Source: Bacillus sp. FJAT-27225 (GTDB lineage: Bacteria; Bacillota; Bacilli; Bacillales; Cytobacillaceae). From it: 64,000 nucleotides of DNA. A program made the translations under genes and the position numbers. This document shows, piece by piece, positions 44,699-53,018 of this stretch (position 1 is its first letter; each line of letters opens with the position of its first letter). The stretch covers positions 327,660 to 391,659 of the forward strand of contig NZ_MAYU01000023.1 in the NCBI RefSeq assembly GCF_001685025.1. Reading direction: 5' to 3'. The notes beneath the pieces were generated by a model. That model did no database searches, had not been told where the DNA came from, and saw only the letters and a list, made by a program, of their open reading frames with translations.

Positions 44699-45883
44699 AT
44701 GAGAGATGTAGTGATTGTAAGTGCAGTTAGAACAGCGATTGGCAATTTTATGGGCGGGCTTAGTAATACTCCTGCAACGGAGCTTGGCGCAGTCGTTATC
44801 AAGGAAGCTCTTAACCGTGCCGGCATTCCTGGCGACCAGGTTGATGAAGTGATTATGGGCAACGTTCTCCAGGCAGGTATCGGACAAGGCCCTGCCCGCC
44901 AGGCTGCGTTAAAAGCTGGCCTTCCGATTGAAGTTTCTTCAATGGCCATCAATAAGTTGTGCGGATCGGGATTAAAGGCTGTCCATCTTGCTGCCCAGGC
45001 TATCCAGACTGGAGCTGCAGAAATCGTCGTGGCAGGCGGCATGGAGAACATGAGCATGGCTCCATACCTTCTTCCTAAAGGCCGTACCGGCTATAGGATG
45101 GGTGACGGCAAAGTGGTAGACAGCATGATTGCTGACGGCTTACAGTGTGCAATGAACAATTACCATATGGGAATGACTGCAGAAAATCTTGCTGAAAAAT
45201 ACGGCCTGACAAGAGAAGAGCAGGACGAGTTTGCAGCATGGAGCCAGCAAAAAGCTGAGGCCGCAATTCAAGAAGGCAGATTCAAGGATGAAATCGTTGC
45301 TGTCGAAATTCCGCAACGCAAGGGTGAACCACTCCGCTTTGAAACAGATGAATTCCCGCGTGCAGGCGTAACAGCGGAGGGGCTTGCCAAGCTTAAGCCT
45401 GCGTTTAAAAAGGATGGGACAGTTACAGCTGCCAATGCTTCCGGAATCAACGATGGAGCTGCCGCGCTTGTCCTAATGAGCAGGGAGAAGGCTGAAGAGC
45501 TCGGGATTTCGCAAATGGCGGTCATCAGAGGCAATGGGACGGCAGGGGTAGATCCCGCTATCATGGGTATTGGTCCTGTTCCTGCAACGAAGAAAGCTCT
45601 TCAGTTTGCTGGCCTGAGCATGGAGGATATTGACCTGATTGAAGCGAACGAAGCATTTGCCGCCCAAGCGCTTAGTGTTGGCTGCGAGCTTGAGTTTTCA
45701 AAAGAGAAGCTGAATGTGAATGGGGGAGCAATCGCGCTCGGCCATCCAATTGGCGCAAGCGGTGCACGCGTCCTTGTTACCTTACTGCATGAAATGAAGC
45801 GCAGGGGCTCCCGTTATGGACTTGCAACCCTATGCATAGGCGGAGGCCAAGGCATAGCAACAGTCGTTGAAATGGAAGGGTAA
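44699..45883 (+). CDS. atoB: Acetyl-CoA C-acetyltransferase (thiolase)
   Basis: A 394-residue biosynthetic/degradative thiolase II. The nucleophile is C88 (N-K-L-C-G-S-G); G-H-P-I-G-A-S-G holds the catalytic histidine and C-I-G-G-G-Q-G the second cysteine. Here it should split acetoacetyl-CoA to two acetyl-CoA, the last step of ketone-body use. It follows the CoA-transferase genes in the same sigma-54 operon. A TTCCGG-rich dyad begins about 60 bp after its stop. Confidence 0.93.
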   Translation: MRDVVIVSAVRTAIGNFMGGLSNTPATELGAVVIKEALNRAGIPGDQVDEVIMGNVLQAGIGQGPARQAALKAGLPIEVSSMAINKLCGSGLKAVHLAAQAIQTGAAEIVVAGGMENMSMAPYLLPKGRTGYRMGDGKVVDSMIADGLQCAMNNYHMGMTAENLAEKYGLTREEQDEFAAWSQQKAEAAIQEGRFKDEIVAVEIPQRKGEPLRFETDEFPRAGVTAEGLAKLKPAFKKDGTVTAANASGINDGAAALVLMSREKAEELGISQMAVIRGNGTAGVDPAIMGIGPVPATKKALQFAGLSMEDIDLIEANEAFAAQALSVGCELEFSKEKLNVNGGAIALGHPIGASGARVLVTLLHEMKRRGSRYGLATLCIGGGQGIATVVEMEG

Positions 45884-45945
45884 GTCTTTTTTCTCATAAT
45901 AATCTATCGTTAATAAGAAAAAGGAAAATATAGAAAAATCAAAAA

Positions 45946-45998
45946 AATTCCGGTATTCCGGACTGAAAGCGCTTCCGGTTTTCCGGAATGCCGGAATT
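45946..45998 (+). promoter_or_regulatory. Long TTCCGG dyad with cre-like centre, before the permease operon
   Basis: AATTCCGGTATTCCGG (45946-45961) pairs with CCGGAATGCCGGAATT (45983-45998) at 15 of 16 positions. The 21-bp centre contains TGAAAGCGCTTCCG (45964-45977), a cre-like sequence with two mismatches. It lies about 125 bp before the sigma-54 promoter, as an activator site would. A second small dyad, ACAGG-ACAG-CCTGT, lies at 46047-46060. It could also act as a hairpin ending the thiolase message, but no T run follows. Confidence 0.5.
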
Positions 45999-46095
45999 CT
46001 ATCTCTTAATGACAGTTTGAGTTTCCACTAGTTTACTAGAAGATAAACAGGACAGCCTGTTAATTAAATCGGATCAGCGCATGGTTTTGGTTTTT

Positions 46096-46111
46096 TGGCA
46101 CGGAAATTGCA
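46096..46111 (+). promoter_or_regulatory. Sigma-54 promoter of the permease operon
   Basis: TGGCAC-N5-TTGCA, a perfect -24/-12 element about 80 bp before the GntP-type gene and almost the same as the one at 43237. Confidence 0.9.
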
Positions 46112-46191
46112 TCATAATAGATTGCTAGCTAATCTTGGAAACGCTTACCAAGGGAAGGGATTGGCTAGCATAAACTTTAAGGGGGATTTAC

Positions 46192-47625
46192 ATGGATTTA
46201 ATTATTATTTTATTTTCGTTAAGCCTTTTGATGTTCATGGCTTACAGGGGCTTCTCAGTCATCCTGTTCGCACCAATCGCTGCCCTGTTGGCTGTCGTGC
46301 TTATCGAACCAGCCAATGTGCTTCCATTCTTCTCCGGTGTCTTCATGGAAAAGATGGTAGGCTTTATTAAAAACTATTTTGCCGTCTTCTTGCTGGGGGC
46401 AATTTTCGGTAAAGTAGTTGAAATGTCCGGCATCGCTGAATCAATTGCAAAGACAATCGTTAGCTGGCTCGGAGCAAAACGCGCAATTTTAACTATCGTA
46501 ATACTTGGTGCAATCTTGACTTACAGCGGTGTCAGCCTATTTGTAGCTGTATTTGCCATTTATCCTTTTGCTGCTCAAATTTTCAAGCAGGCTGATATTC
46601 CGAAACGCTTAATTCCCGGTACTATCGCACTCGGTGCATTTACATTTACAATGGATGCATTTCCGGGTACACCGCAAATTCAGAACGTTATTCCAACGAC
46701 TTTCTTCCATACTGACATTTATGCAGCACCAACCCTTGGTATTATTGGCGGGCTCGTTGTCCTTGCTGCCGGCCTATTCTATCTTGAATGGAGAAGAAAG
46801 ACAGCCCAGGCTGCGGGTGAAGGTTATTACGGTTTTGGAAAAGAAAATGCTGCTGCAGCAGAAGCAGCCAAAGCCGACCAAGAGCCGGCTGCTGAGATGA
46901 ATCTTGAGCAATCCCGCTCAAGGCAAATCCTGGCATTCGTTCCACTTATCCTTGTTGGTGTAGCAAACAAATTTTTCATTACGTATATTCCGAAATGGTA
47001 TCCAAACGGTTTTGATTTCTCGGCAATTGGCCTTGATGCATATAAGGTTGATGTCGCGTCTACTATGTCCATCTGGTCCATCATGATGGCACTTAGCATC
47101 GGTATCATTGCCAGCCTTGCTTATAACTTCAAAAAGGTTAAGTTTGGCTTTAAGGAAGGCTTGAATGCTGCAATCGCAGGTTCATTGCTTGCTGTAATGA
47201 ACACTGGTGCCGAATATGGTTTCGGCGGCGTTATTTCGATTCTTCCTGGCTTCCACCAAATCAGTGATGCAATTGGATCTACTTTTACTAACCCGCTTGT
47301 AAATGGTGCAGTAACTACTACTGTTCTTGCTGGTGTGACAGGTTCTGCATCCGGCGGTATGAGTATCGCCCTAGGTGCAATGGCTGATACCTACAATGCT
47401 GCAATCGCGGCTGCGAACATCAGTCCTGAAGTCATGCACAGGGTTGTTTCAATGGCATCCGGCGGTATGGATACACTTCCGCATAACGGCGCCGTTATCA
47501 CGCTATTAGCTGTTACTGGCCTGACTCACAAGCAGTCATATAAAGACATTTTTGCAATCACTGTTATCAAGACTTTAGCTGTTTTCGTTGTTATCACACT
47601 TTACACATTGACTGGACTTGTTTAA
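46192..47625 (+). CDS. GntP-family permease, probable 3-hydroxybutyrate/ketone-body importer
   Basis: A 477-residue membrane protein with about twelve helices. The N-terminal S-L-L-M-F-M-A-Y-R-G-F-S-V-I-L-F-A-P and the later T-M-D-A-F-P-G-T-P-Q-I-Q-N and D-T-L-P-H-N-G-A-V motifs fit the GntP/gluconate:H+ symporter family. Its context (CoA-transferase, hydroxybutyrate dehydrogenase) matches B. subtilis YxjC in the yxjC-scoAB-yxjF operon, so the substrate is likely 3-hydroxybutyrate or acetoacetate, not gluconate. A charged loop around residues 205-245 (A-A-A-A-E-A-A-K-A-D-Q-E-P) separates the two halves. It has its own sigma-54 promoter. Confidence 0.86.
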   Translation: MDLIIILFSLSLLMFMAYRGFSVILFAPIAALLAVVLIEPANVLPFFSGVFMEKMVGFIKNYFAVFLLGAIFGKVVEMSGIAESIAKTIVSWLGAKRAILTIVILGAILTYSGVSLFVAVFAIYPFAAQIFKQADIPKRLIPGTIALGAFTFTMDAFPGTPQIQNVIPTTFFHTDIYAAPTLGIIGGLVVLAAGLFYLEWRRKTAQAAGEGYYGFGKENAAAAEAAKADQEPAAEMNLEQSRSRQILAFVPLILVGVANKFFITYIPKWYPNGFDFSAIGLDAYKVDVASTMSIWSIMMALSIGIIASLAYNFKKVKFGFKEGLNAAIAGSLLAVMNTGAEYGFGGVISILPGFHQISDAIGSTFTNPLVNGAVTTTVLAGVTGSASGGMSIALGAMADTYNAAIAAANISPEVMHRVVSMASGGMDTLPHNGAVITLLAVTGLTHKQSYKDIFAITVIKTLAVFVVITLYTLTGLV

Positions 47626-47634
47626 TCCATAAAC

Positions 47635-47670
47635 TCCGGTGGGGAGATTTCTCCCCACTGTGGTTTTTTC
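47635..47670 (+). terminator. Hairpin between permease and dehydrogenase genes
   Basis: GTGGGGAG pairs with CTCCCCAC and a TTTTTT follows shortly after. As no promoter is obvious before the dehydrogenase, this is probably a partial terminator within the operon. Confidence 0.6.
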
Positions 47671-47712
47671 AGAAATAGGCACTGTGCCAAATAATTCAAG
47701 GGAGGCTTTACT

Positions 47713-48495
47713 ATGAAACAATTGGAAGGAAAAGTAGCATTTGTAACAGGTTCTGCAAGCGGAATTGGTCTAGAAATAGCCAAAACATTCGCCCATGAAG
47801 GCGCAAAAGTTGTCATTTCCGACTTGAACAAAGAAAAGAGTGACCAGGTTGCCGAGCAATTAAGGGCAGAAGGCTTTGAAGCCCTTTCAGCTCCTGCGGA
47901 TGTAACCAACGAGGAAGCATATAAAACTGCAATCGAAACTGCAGTGGATCATTTTGGAAGAATTGACGTGCTTGTAAACAATGCAGGTCTTCAATATGTA
48001 GCTCCTATCGAAGAGTTTCCAACAGAAAAATTTGAGTTTCTAGTTAAAGTTATGCTGACAGCACCTTTCATTGGAATCAAAGCTGTATTCCCGACTATGA
48101 AGAAACAGGGATTCGGGCGCGTCATTAATATGGCATCCATTAACGGGGTCATCGGATTCGCAGGAAAGGCTGCGTACAACAGCGCAAAGCATGGTGTAAT
48201 CGGCCTTACAAAGGTTGCAGCACTTGAAGGAGCTGCGAACGGTATTACTGTTAACGCCCTATGCCCTGGTTATGTTGACACTCCGCTTGTACGTGGCCAG
48301 CTTAACGATCTTGCAAAAACAAGGAATGTACCTTTAGAAAGTGTTCTTGAAGAAGTTATTTATCCGCTTGTACCACAAAAGAGGCTTCTTGATGTATCTG
48401 AAATTGCTGACTATGCCGTTTTCCTTGCAAGTGACAAAGGCCGCGGCATTACCGGCCAGGCTGTTATCCTTGACGGCGGTTACACAGCTCAATAG
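47713..48495 (+). CDS. 3-hydroxybutyrate dehydrogenase
   Basis: A 260-residue short-chain dehydrogenase. T-G-S-A-S-G-I-G (12-19) binds NAD, N-N-A-G (89-92) follows, and the catalytic pair is Y155/K159 (Y-N-S-A-K). The segments L-Q-Y-V-A-P-I-E-E-F and C-P-G-Y-V-D-T-P-L-V are typical of D-3-hydroxybutyrate dehydrogenases, including B. subtilis YxjF. It oxidises 3-hydroxybutyrate to acetoacetate, the substrate of the CoA-transferase encoded 4 kb upstream. ATG follows GGGAGG. Confidence 0.9.
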   Translation: MKQLEGKVAFVTGSASGIGLEIAKTFAHEGAKVVISDLNKEKSDQVAEQLRAEGFEALSAPADVTNEEAYKTAIETAVDHFGRIDVLVNNAGLQYVAPIEEFPTEKFEFLVKVMLTAPFIGIKAVFPTMKKQGFGRVINMASINGVIGFAGKAAYNSAKHGVIGLTKVAALEGAANGITVNALCPGYVDTPLVRGQLNDLAKTRNVPLESVLEEVIYPLVPQKRLLDVSEIADYAVFLASDKGRGITGQAVILDGGYTAQ

Positions 48496-48516
48496 TAAGG
48501 ATGTATTCAACGGGAA

Positions 48517-48556
48517 AAATCCTGTCCGAGAAACGGACGGGGTTTTTCTTTTTTTG
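48517..48556 (+). terminator. Terminator after the dehydrogenase
   Basis: AATCCTGTCCG pairs with CGGACGGGGTT, then TTTTCTTTTTTT. Confidence 0.85.
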
Positions 48557-48637
48557 TTAAAGAAGCAATTCTAGCCACAAAGACCAGTTAACTTGTTATA
48601 ATTAGGAACATAGAAATGGCTCGAAATAGGGGGGTAT

Positions 48638-50044
48638 TTGGTGGGGATACGGATAGATAATATTCCTGCGGATTGGCTCGAGGAAATAATTAACCTGTCA
48701 GCAGAAAGAATCGTGGTTACGGATCGGGATGGGATAATTATTTTTATAAATGATGCCTATTGTGAGTTTCTTGGTACCACTGTTGAAAAGGCAATTGGGC
48801 GGCCTGTTACAGAGATAATTGAAAATACGAGGATGCACATTGTTTCGGCTACCGGACAAGCCGAAATTGCGGTGGTACAGAAAATCAAGGGGTCCGAAAT
48901 GGTTGCCAATCGGTTTCCATTAATTGTTGACGGGGAATTGGTCGGGGCTGTTGGAACTGTCATGTTCCGAAATCCCGAGGAATTGCACTCCTACAAAACA
49001 AAGATACAGGAGCTTGTAGATGAATTGCAATACTATAAAAAACGGGCAGAAAAGGAATTGACAAGTAAGTATGCCTTTGATGACCTGATTGGGACAAGCC
49101 CTGCATTTATGGAAGTGAAAAATCTTGCATGGAGGATATCTGCCAGCAATTCCGCAGTCCTTTTGCTTGGTGAATCAGGGACAGGGAAGGAATTGTTTGC
49201 CCATTCGATTCATGAAAATAGTATGCGTTCAGCTTTTTCATTTGTTCCAATTAACTGTGCCAGCATTCCTGAACATTTGCTGGAATCGGAGTTATTCGGT
49301 TATGCAGACGGGGCATTTACAGGCGCAAAAAAAGGCGGCAAGAAAGGCCTATTCCAGCTTGCCAACAAGGGAACTATTTTTCTCGATGAAATAGGCGATA
49401 TGCCTCTTGCCATGCAGAGTAAACTGTTGCGTGTACTTCAAGAACAGGAGATCCAGCCAGTCGGCGGGCAAAAGACCATTCCCGTTGATGTCCGAATCAT
49501 TACAGCTACTCACCGAGATTTGGAAAAAATGGTCGAGGAAGGCAAATTCCGAAAGGATCTCTATTACCGCTTGAATGTTATCAAAATTGAAATTCCGCCT
49601 TTACGGAAACGGACGGGAGACATTAAGCTGGTTGCGGAGGCCCTTGTTAGAAAGCTCGAAAAGCAATTCCATCGGAAGGGGATCCAGATTTCAGAAGAAG
49701 TCATTCAAACACTCGATCAGCATACATGGCCTGGCAATATCCGCGAGCTGGAAAATGTCCTTGAACGCTGTATCAATGTTCTTGATGGGAATGTGATTGA
49801 ACGATTCCATTTGCCCCTCTATTTACGGGATCAGGAAGTGGTTAAACCTAATTTGATTCCTGTTTCGGCTGAGCCGGCACCCGGTCCTGTCAAACCCTTG
49901 AAGGAAGCGGTTGCAGAGGCGGAGAAGCAGGCAATCATATCGGCTCTGGCTGCAACTGGAGGGAACCGCATTGAGGCAGCAAAGCTTCTCCATATCGGCA
50001 AGACAAGATTTTACGAAAAATGCAAGCAATATTCCATTAATTAA
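48638..50044 (+). CDS. Sigma-54-dependent activator (PAS-AAA+-Fis HTH)
   Basis: A 468-residue enhancer-binding protein. Residues about 10-115 form a PAS sensor (R-I-V-V-T-D-R-D-G-I-I-I-F-I-N-D-A), then the AAA+ domain has Walker A G-E-S-G-T-G-K-E (178-185), the sigma-54 contact loop G-A-F-T-G-A (225-230) and Walker B G-T-I-F-L-D-E-I-G. The Fis-type HTH is at the C-terminus (G-N-R-I-E-A-A-K-L-L-H-I-G-K-T-R-F-Y). TTG 48638 or GTG 48641 follows AGGGGGG. A TATAAT lies at 48596-48601, so it is likely transcribed by sigma-A. It should activate the two adjacent -24/-12 promoters in response to an acid or CoA ester sensed by the PAS domain. Confidence 0.9.
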   Translation: MVGIRIDNIPADWLEEIINLSAERIVVTDRDGIIIFINDAYCEFLGTTVEKAIGRPVTEIIENTRMHIVSATGQAEIAVVQKIKGSEMVANRFPLIVDGELVGAVGTVMFRNPEELHSYKTKIQELVDELQYYKKRAEKELTSKYAFDDLIGTSPAFMEVKNLAWRISASNSAVLLLGESGTGKELFAHSIHENSMRSAFSFVPINCASIPEHLLESELFGYADGAFTGAKKGGKKGLFQLANKGTIFLDEIGDMPLAMQSKLLRVLQEQEIQPVGGQKTIPVDVRIITATHRDLEKMVEEGKFRKDLYYRLNVIKIEIPPLRKRTGDIKLVAEALVRKLEKQFHRKGIQISEEVIQTLDQHTWPGNIRELENVLERCINVLDGNVIERFHLPLYLRDQEVVKPNLIPVSAEPAPGPVKPLKEAVAEAEKQAIISALAATGGNRIEAAKLLHIGKTRFYEKCKQYSIN

Positions 50045-50080
50045 TGCCAGGGTCTGTGTTTAGAGGCCCTGGCATTTTTA
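50043..50080 (+). terminator. Terminator after the sigma-54 activator
   Basis: AATGCCAGGG pairs with CCCTGGCATT, followed by TTTTA; the arms overlap the stop codon. Confidence 0.82.
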
Positions 50081-50272
50081 TGCCGATTTGATAGACAAAG
50101 ATGTGTATTGAGTATCCGCCATCTTGCCATTCACCGTTTTTAAAGGAATCGATATGGCGTTATTCCTGTCAGCATTCATGGGACAACCCGGCAAATCAGT
50201 TGTTATTCGTCTATAGGAAGCCTGTTCCGCATATACAAGTAGTAGGCCATATTTTGCGGGGAGGTATCCCAT

Positions 50273-51016
50273 TTGAGGAGAATAAGGAGACGGGGCCCGC
50301 TGCCCTTGCGGTATGTTCTTCTGCTAACCTTTATAACGTTTATTATCGTAACGTATCAAAGCTTGAACTTGATCAATAAACATATAGAGCCAAGCCTTGT
50401 TAAAATTGCCGAGACAAAAGCGAGGGAAATTGCATCCCAGGCGGTTAACAATGCGATTTCGCAAAATGTATCGGAGAACATCGAGATTGACCAGCTCGTT
50501 ATTGTCCACAATAATGCGAATGAAATTGGCTACAGTTTTAACCCAAGAGTATACAACCATGTCATTTCTGAAGCGACAACCCGGGTCCAAAACTACTTAA
50601 ATCTACTTGAGTCGGGAAATATCGACGAGCTTGAAGCAGCATTTCAGGAAACCGATATTTCGGACTCATCGGGGAAAAAAGGAATTATATATGAAATCCC
50701 GCTCGGAATGGCGACTAACAATACACTCTTTTCCAACTTGGGGCCAAAAGTGCCAGTCCGGTTCGAAATCCTTGGGGATGTGACAGCAAATATTGAAACG
50801 AAGTATTCCGAGATAGGCATTAACAATACCTTTCTGGAGTTATATGTGAAAACAGAGGTGCAAATGAGTGTCATCATTCCGCTTATACAAAGAGAGATAA
50901 AGGTGACCAACTCTGTTAAAATTGGTGATTTATTCTTGCAAGGAAAGGTTCCGCAGTATTATAACGGCAGCGGCAAGGGAGGAAATGAGGTTAACCCGAT
51001 TATTATTCCTGATTAG
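50273..51016 (+). CDS. yunB: Sporulation protein YunB
   Basis: A 247-residue protein with a basic N-terminus, one membrane helix (about residues 12-32, L-R-Y-V-L-L-L-T-F-I-T-F-I-I-V-T-Y) and an outer domain rich in beta-strand with N-N-A-I-S-Q-N-V and Y-N-H-V-I-S-E-A-T-T-R-V-Q. These match YunB, a sigma-E-controlled sporulation protein of B. subtilis needed for efficient spore formation; its molecular function is unknown. The TTG at 50273 follows GGGGAGG with 7-8 nt spacing. A weak GCATATA ... CATATTTT pair at about 50229-50255 is short for a sigma-E promoter. Confidence 0.88.
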   Translation: MRRIRRRGPLPLRYVLLLTFITFIIVTYQSLNLINKHIEPSLVKIAETKAREIASQAVNNAISQNVSENIEIDQLVIVHNNANEIGYSFNPRVYNHVISEATTRVQNYLNLLESGNIDELEAAFQETDISDSSGKKGIIYEIPLGMATNNTLFSNLGPKVPVRFEILGDVTANIETKYSEIGINNTFLELYVKTEVQMSVIIPLIQREIKVTNSVKIGDLFLQGKVPQYYNGSGKGGNEVNPIIIPD

Positions 51017-51023
51017 CAGTTGA

Positions 51024-51053
51024 AGCCACCATAATTGGATGGCTTTTTTTTAT
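51024..51053 (+). terminator. Terminator after yunB
   Basis: AGCCACC pairs with GGATGGCT around AATAATT-type loop bases, followed by a long T run. Confidence 0.75.
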
Positions 51054-51204
51054 TTTGTCGTAATCATACCATGCCACCACCAAATTGTTTTATTTGAATA
51101 ATTCTTTGGGGCCAGCTTATCCTAACTATGTTGTTTGCTTAGTACCTAAATGGGGAACTAGGTGACTTGAAATGATTTAGTAGAATAAAATGGAGGGTTG
51201 CTGT

Positions 51205-52329
51205 ATGAGGAATGACTATGAGGCAATATTTAAGGACTTTACTTTTCAATCCGGAGCAAGGATTAAAAATAGAATTCTAATGGCACCGATGACGAACTAT
51301 TCTTCCGACCAAGAAGGAATGGTAACCGATGAGGAACTTGCTTACTACCGGGTACGATCCGGGGGAGTTGGTGCAGTTATTACGGCCTGTGCCAATGTGA
51401 CGAGTGATGGCAAAGGATTCAAGGATCAAATTGGTGCGTATACTGACAAACAAATACCTAGTCTTAAGCGATTGGCCGATACAATTAAAGGAGAAGGAGC
51501 AAAGGCGATATTGCAAATTTTTCATGCCGGCCGTATGTCGCCGCCTGAGTTGCTTGATGACGGCCAGCCTGTCAGTGCGAGTGCAGTAGCACCAGAACGG
51601 GAAGGTGCCAAAACTCCGCGTGAATTATCGGGAAGTGAAATTGAGACTATTATCGAAGCTTTCGGAGAAGCAACACGGAGGGCAATTGAGGCGGGATTTG
51701 ATGGTGTAGAGATCCATGGAGCCAACACTTATTTAATTCAGCAATTTTTTTCACCACACTCGAATCGTCGTGAAGACAAGTGGGGCGGTTCACGTGAACA
51801 ACGAATGGCTTTCCCATTAGCGGTTATTGAATCTGTTAAGGCGGCAGCCACAAAGCACGCCCGGGATTCATTTATTATAGGTTACCGTATTTCTCCAGAA
51901 GAAATTGAGGATCCTGGAATTACGATGGACGATACACTTGCCTTTGTGGATGTCTTATCAAAGCAGGGGCTTGATTATCTCCATGTTTCAGTTCAGGACT
52001 TCTATAAAGGATCGATTCGGGACAAAGCAGATAGCCGTTCCCGCATTGTAATGATTCAAGAGGCTGTAGGGGACAAGGTTCCGGTAATCGGAGTAGGGTC
52101 ACTTCATACACCTGATGAAGTTATCAAAGCAATGAATACGGGTGTTCCGCTAATAGCTCTTGGCCGTGAATTGGTCGTTGAACCAAGATGGGTTCAAAAG
52201 GTTCGGGACGGGGAGGAATCTTCCATTGCAGTCAACCTTTCCAGGAACGACCAGGAGAAACTTGTAGTCCCGGACCCGTTATGGGAAGCGATTATCAATA
52301 CTCCTGGGTGGTTTCCTGTTAGAGACTAA
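51205..52329 (+). CDS. Old yellow enzyme-family NADH:flavin oxidoreductase
   Basis: A 374-residue FMN-dependent TIM-barrel enzyme: N-R-I-L-M-A-P-M-T-N-Y-S-S at the start, I-L-Q-I-F-H-A-G-R-M-S, and the F-D-G-V-E-I-H-G-A-N-T-Y-L-I-Q-Q-F-F-S-P-H-S-N-R-R segment with the substrate-binding His/Asn pair. Such enzymes reduce activated C=C bonds or nitro compounds. The ATG at 51205 follows GGAGGG; an ATG at 51190 lies before that site. It is alone; the physiological substrate is unknown. Confidence 0.9.
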   Translation: MRNDYEAIFKDFTFQSGARIKNRILMAPMTNYSSDQEGMVTDEELAYYRVRSGGVGAVITACANVTSDGKGFKDQIGAYTDKQIPSLKRLADTIKGEGAKAILQIFHAGRMSPPELLDDGQPVSASAVAPEREGAKTPRELSGSEIETIIEAFGEATRRAIEAGFDGVEIHGANTYLIQQFFSPHSNRREDKWGGSREQRMAFPLAVIESVKAAATKHARDSFIIGYRISPEEIEDPGITMDDTLAFVDVLSKQGLDYLHVSVQDFYKGSIRDKADSRSRIVMIQEAVGDKVPVIGVGSLHTPDEVIKAMNTGVPLIALGRELVVEPRWVQKVRDGEESSIAVNLSRNDQEKLVVPDPLWEAIINTPGWFPVRD

Positions 52330-52403
52330 CCATCCATAAAGCTCATTGCTGAAAGAATCATAAAGGGCGCGTACAAGGGAAAGCTATACATGGAGGTGCC
52401 CTT

Positions 52404-52880
52404 ATGAAAAACATACTAGTTCTGATGGCAGTTCTTTTCGTTTTGATTTTTCCAAACCAGACCTCTCTTGCTGAGAAGCAAAACAAGGAATGCAAGACAT
52501 TGGAACAAATTTTTAAAACGAAGGTTCAGTCAGAAAAAAATCTCTGCCGGGTTGAAATTGCTAGAAAGATTATAAAACCAGAGATTATGGGTGAAAAGTC
52601 TTCGCCAGAATCTATGGATCTTGGTTTTCATTTTGCTTTTGAACGAGTGGACGAAGCAACAATGGTAATAGGGGAAATGGCCCTGCTTCAAGAGGAAGTA
52701 AATCCCGTTATTGACCAGCTGAGGAAGGGCGGCTTGGAGATTACCGCCATCCATAATCACATGATGCATGAAAAGCCAAGGATTATGTACCTGCATGTTC
52801 AAGGCAAAGGTGATATGATCCGCCAGGCTAATATGCTAATTAATGCTATTGCGGCCACAAAAGAACAAAAACATCAATAG
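52404..52880 (+). CDS. Secreted DUF1259 (LppY/LpqO) family protein
   Basis: A 158-residue protein with a signal peptide (M-K-N-I-L-V-L-M-A-V-L-F-V-L-I-F, cleavage after about residue 23, S-L-A). The mature part, with I-H-N-H-M-M-H-E-K-P-R-I-M-Y-L-H-V-Q-G-K-G, matches the DUF1259 domain; the three closely spaced histidines could bind a metal. The function is unknown. It is likely exported as there is no lipobox. The ATG follows GGAGG. Confidence 0.8.
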   Translation: MKNILVLMAVLFVLIFPNQTSLAEKQNKECKTLEQIFKTKVQSEKNLCRVEIARKIIKPEIMGEKSSPESMDLGFHFAFERVDEATMVIGEMALLQEEVNPVIDQLRKGGLEITAIHNHMMHEKPRIMYLHVQGKGDMIRQANMLINAIAATKEQKHQ

Positions 52881-52925
52881 CAGCTGTGCACCGGAACCCG
52901 TACATGGTCCGGTGCACAGTATCTG

Positions 52926-52972
52926 TTGACAGGGTATAAAATCCATGGTATATTTATCTCGAATTAAAGATA
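52926..52972 (+). promoter_or_regulatory. Strong sigma-A promoter with MhqR-like operator
   Basis: TTGACA (52926-52931), 17 nt, TATATT (52949-52954). Overlapping the start region is TATCTCGAATTAAAGATA (52955-52972), close to the MhqR operator TATCTCGAATTCGAGATA I recall from B. subtilis. A MarR-type repressor sensing quinones would then release the dioxygenase gene. No such regulator is encoded in the window. Confidence 0.62.
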
Positions 52973-53018
52973 ACTTCAATCGAGATATAATCCATAATGA
53001 TGTAAGGAGGCAAACTGC

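Noticed and set aside
47635-47670. A promoter-separated single gene for 3-hydroxybutyrate dehydrogenase
   Set aside because: No convincing sigma-A or sigma-54 promoter lies between the hairpin and the gene, so it is more likely expressed by read-through from the permease promoter.
50229-50255. Sigma-E promoter of yunB (GCATATA ... CATATTTT)
   Set aside because: The spacer is too short and the boxes match only partly; kept as a remark in the yunB entry.
50078-50272. A 64-codon minus-strand frame upstream of yunB ending at the terminator
   Set aside because: No ribosome binding site before its ATG, it covers the yunB promoter and ribosome binding site, and I recognise no family.
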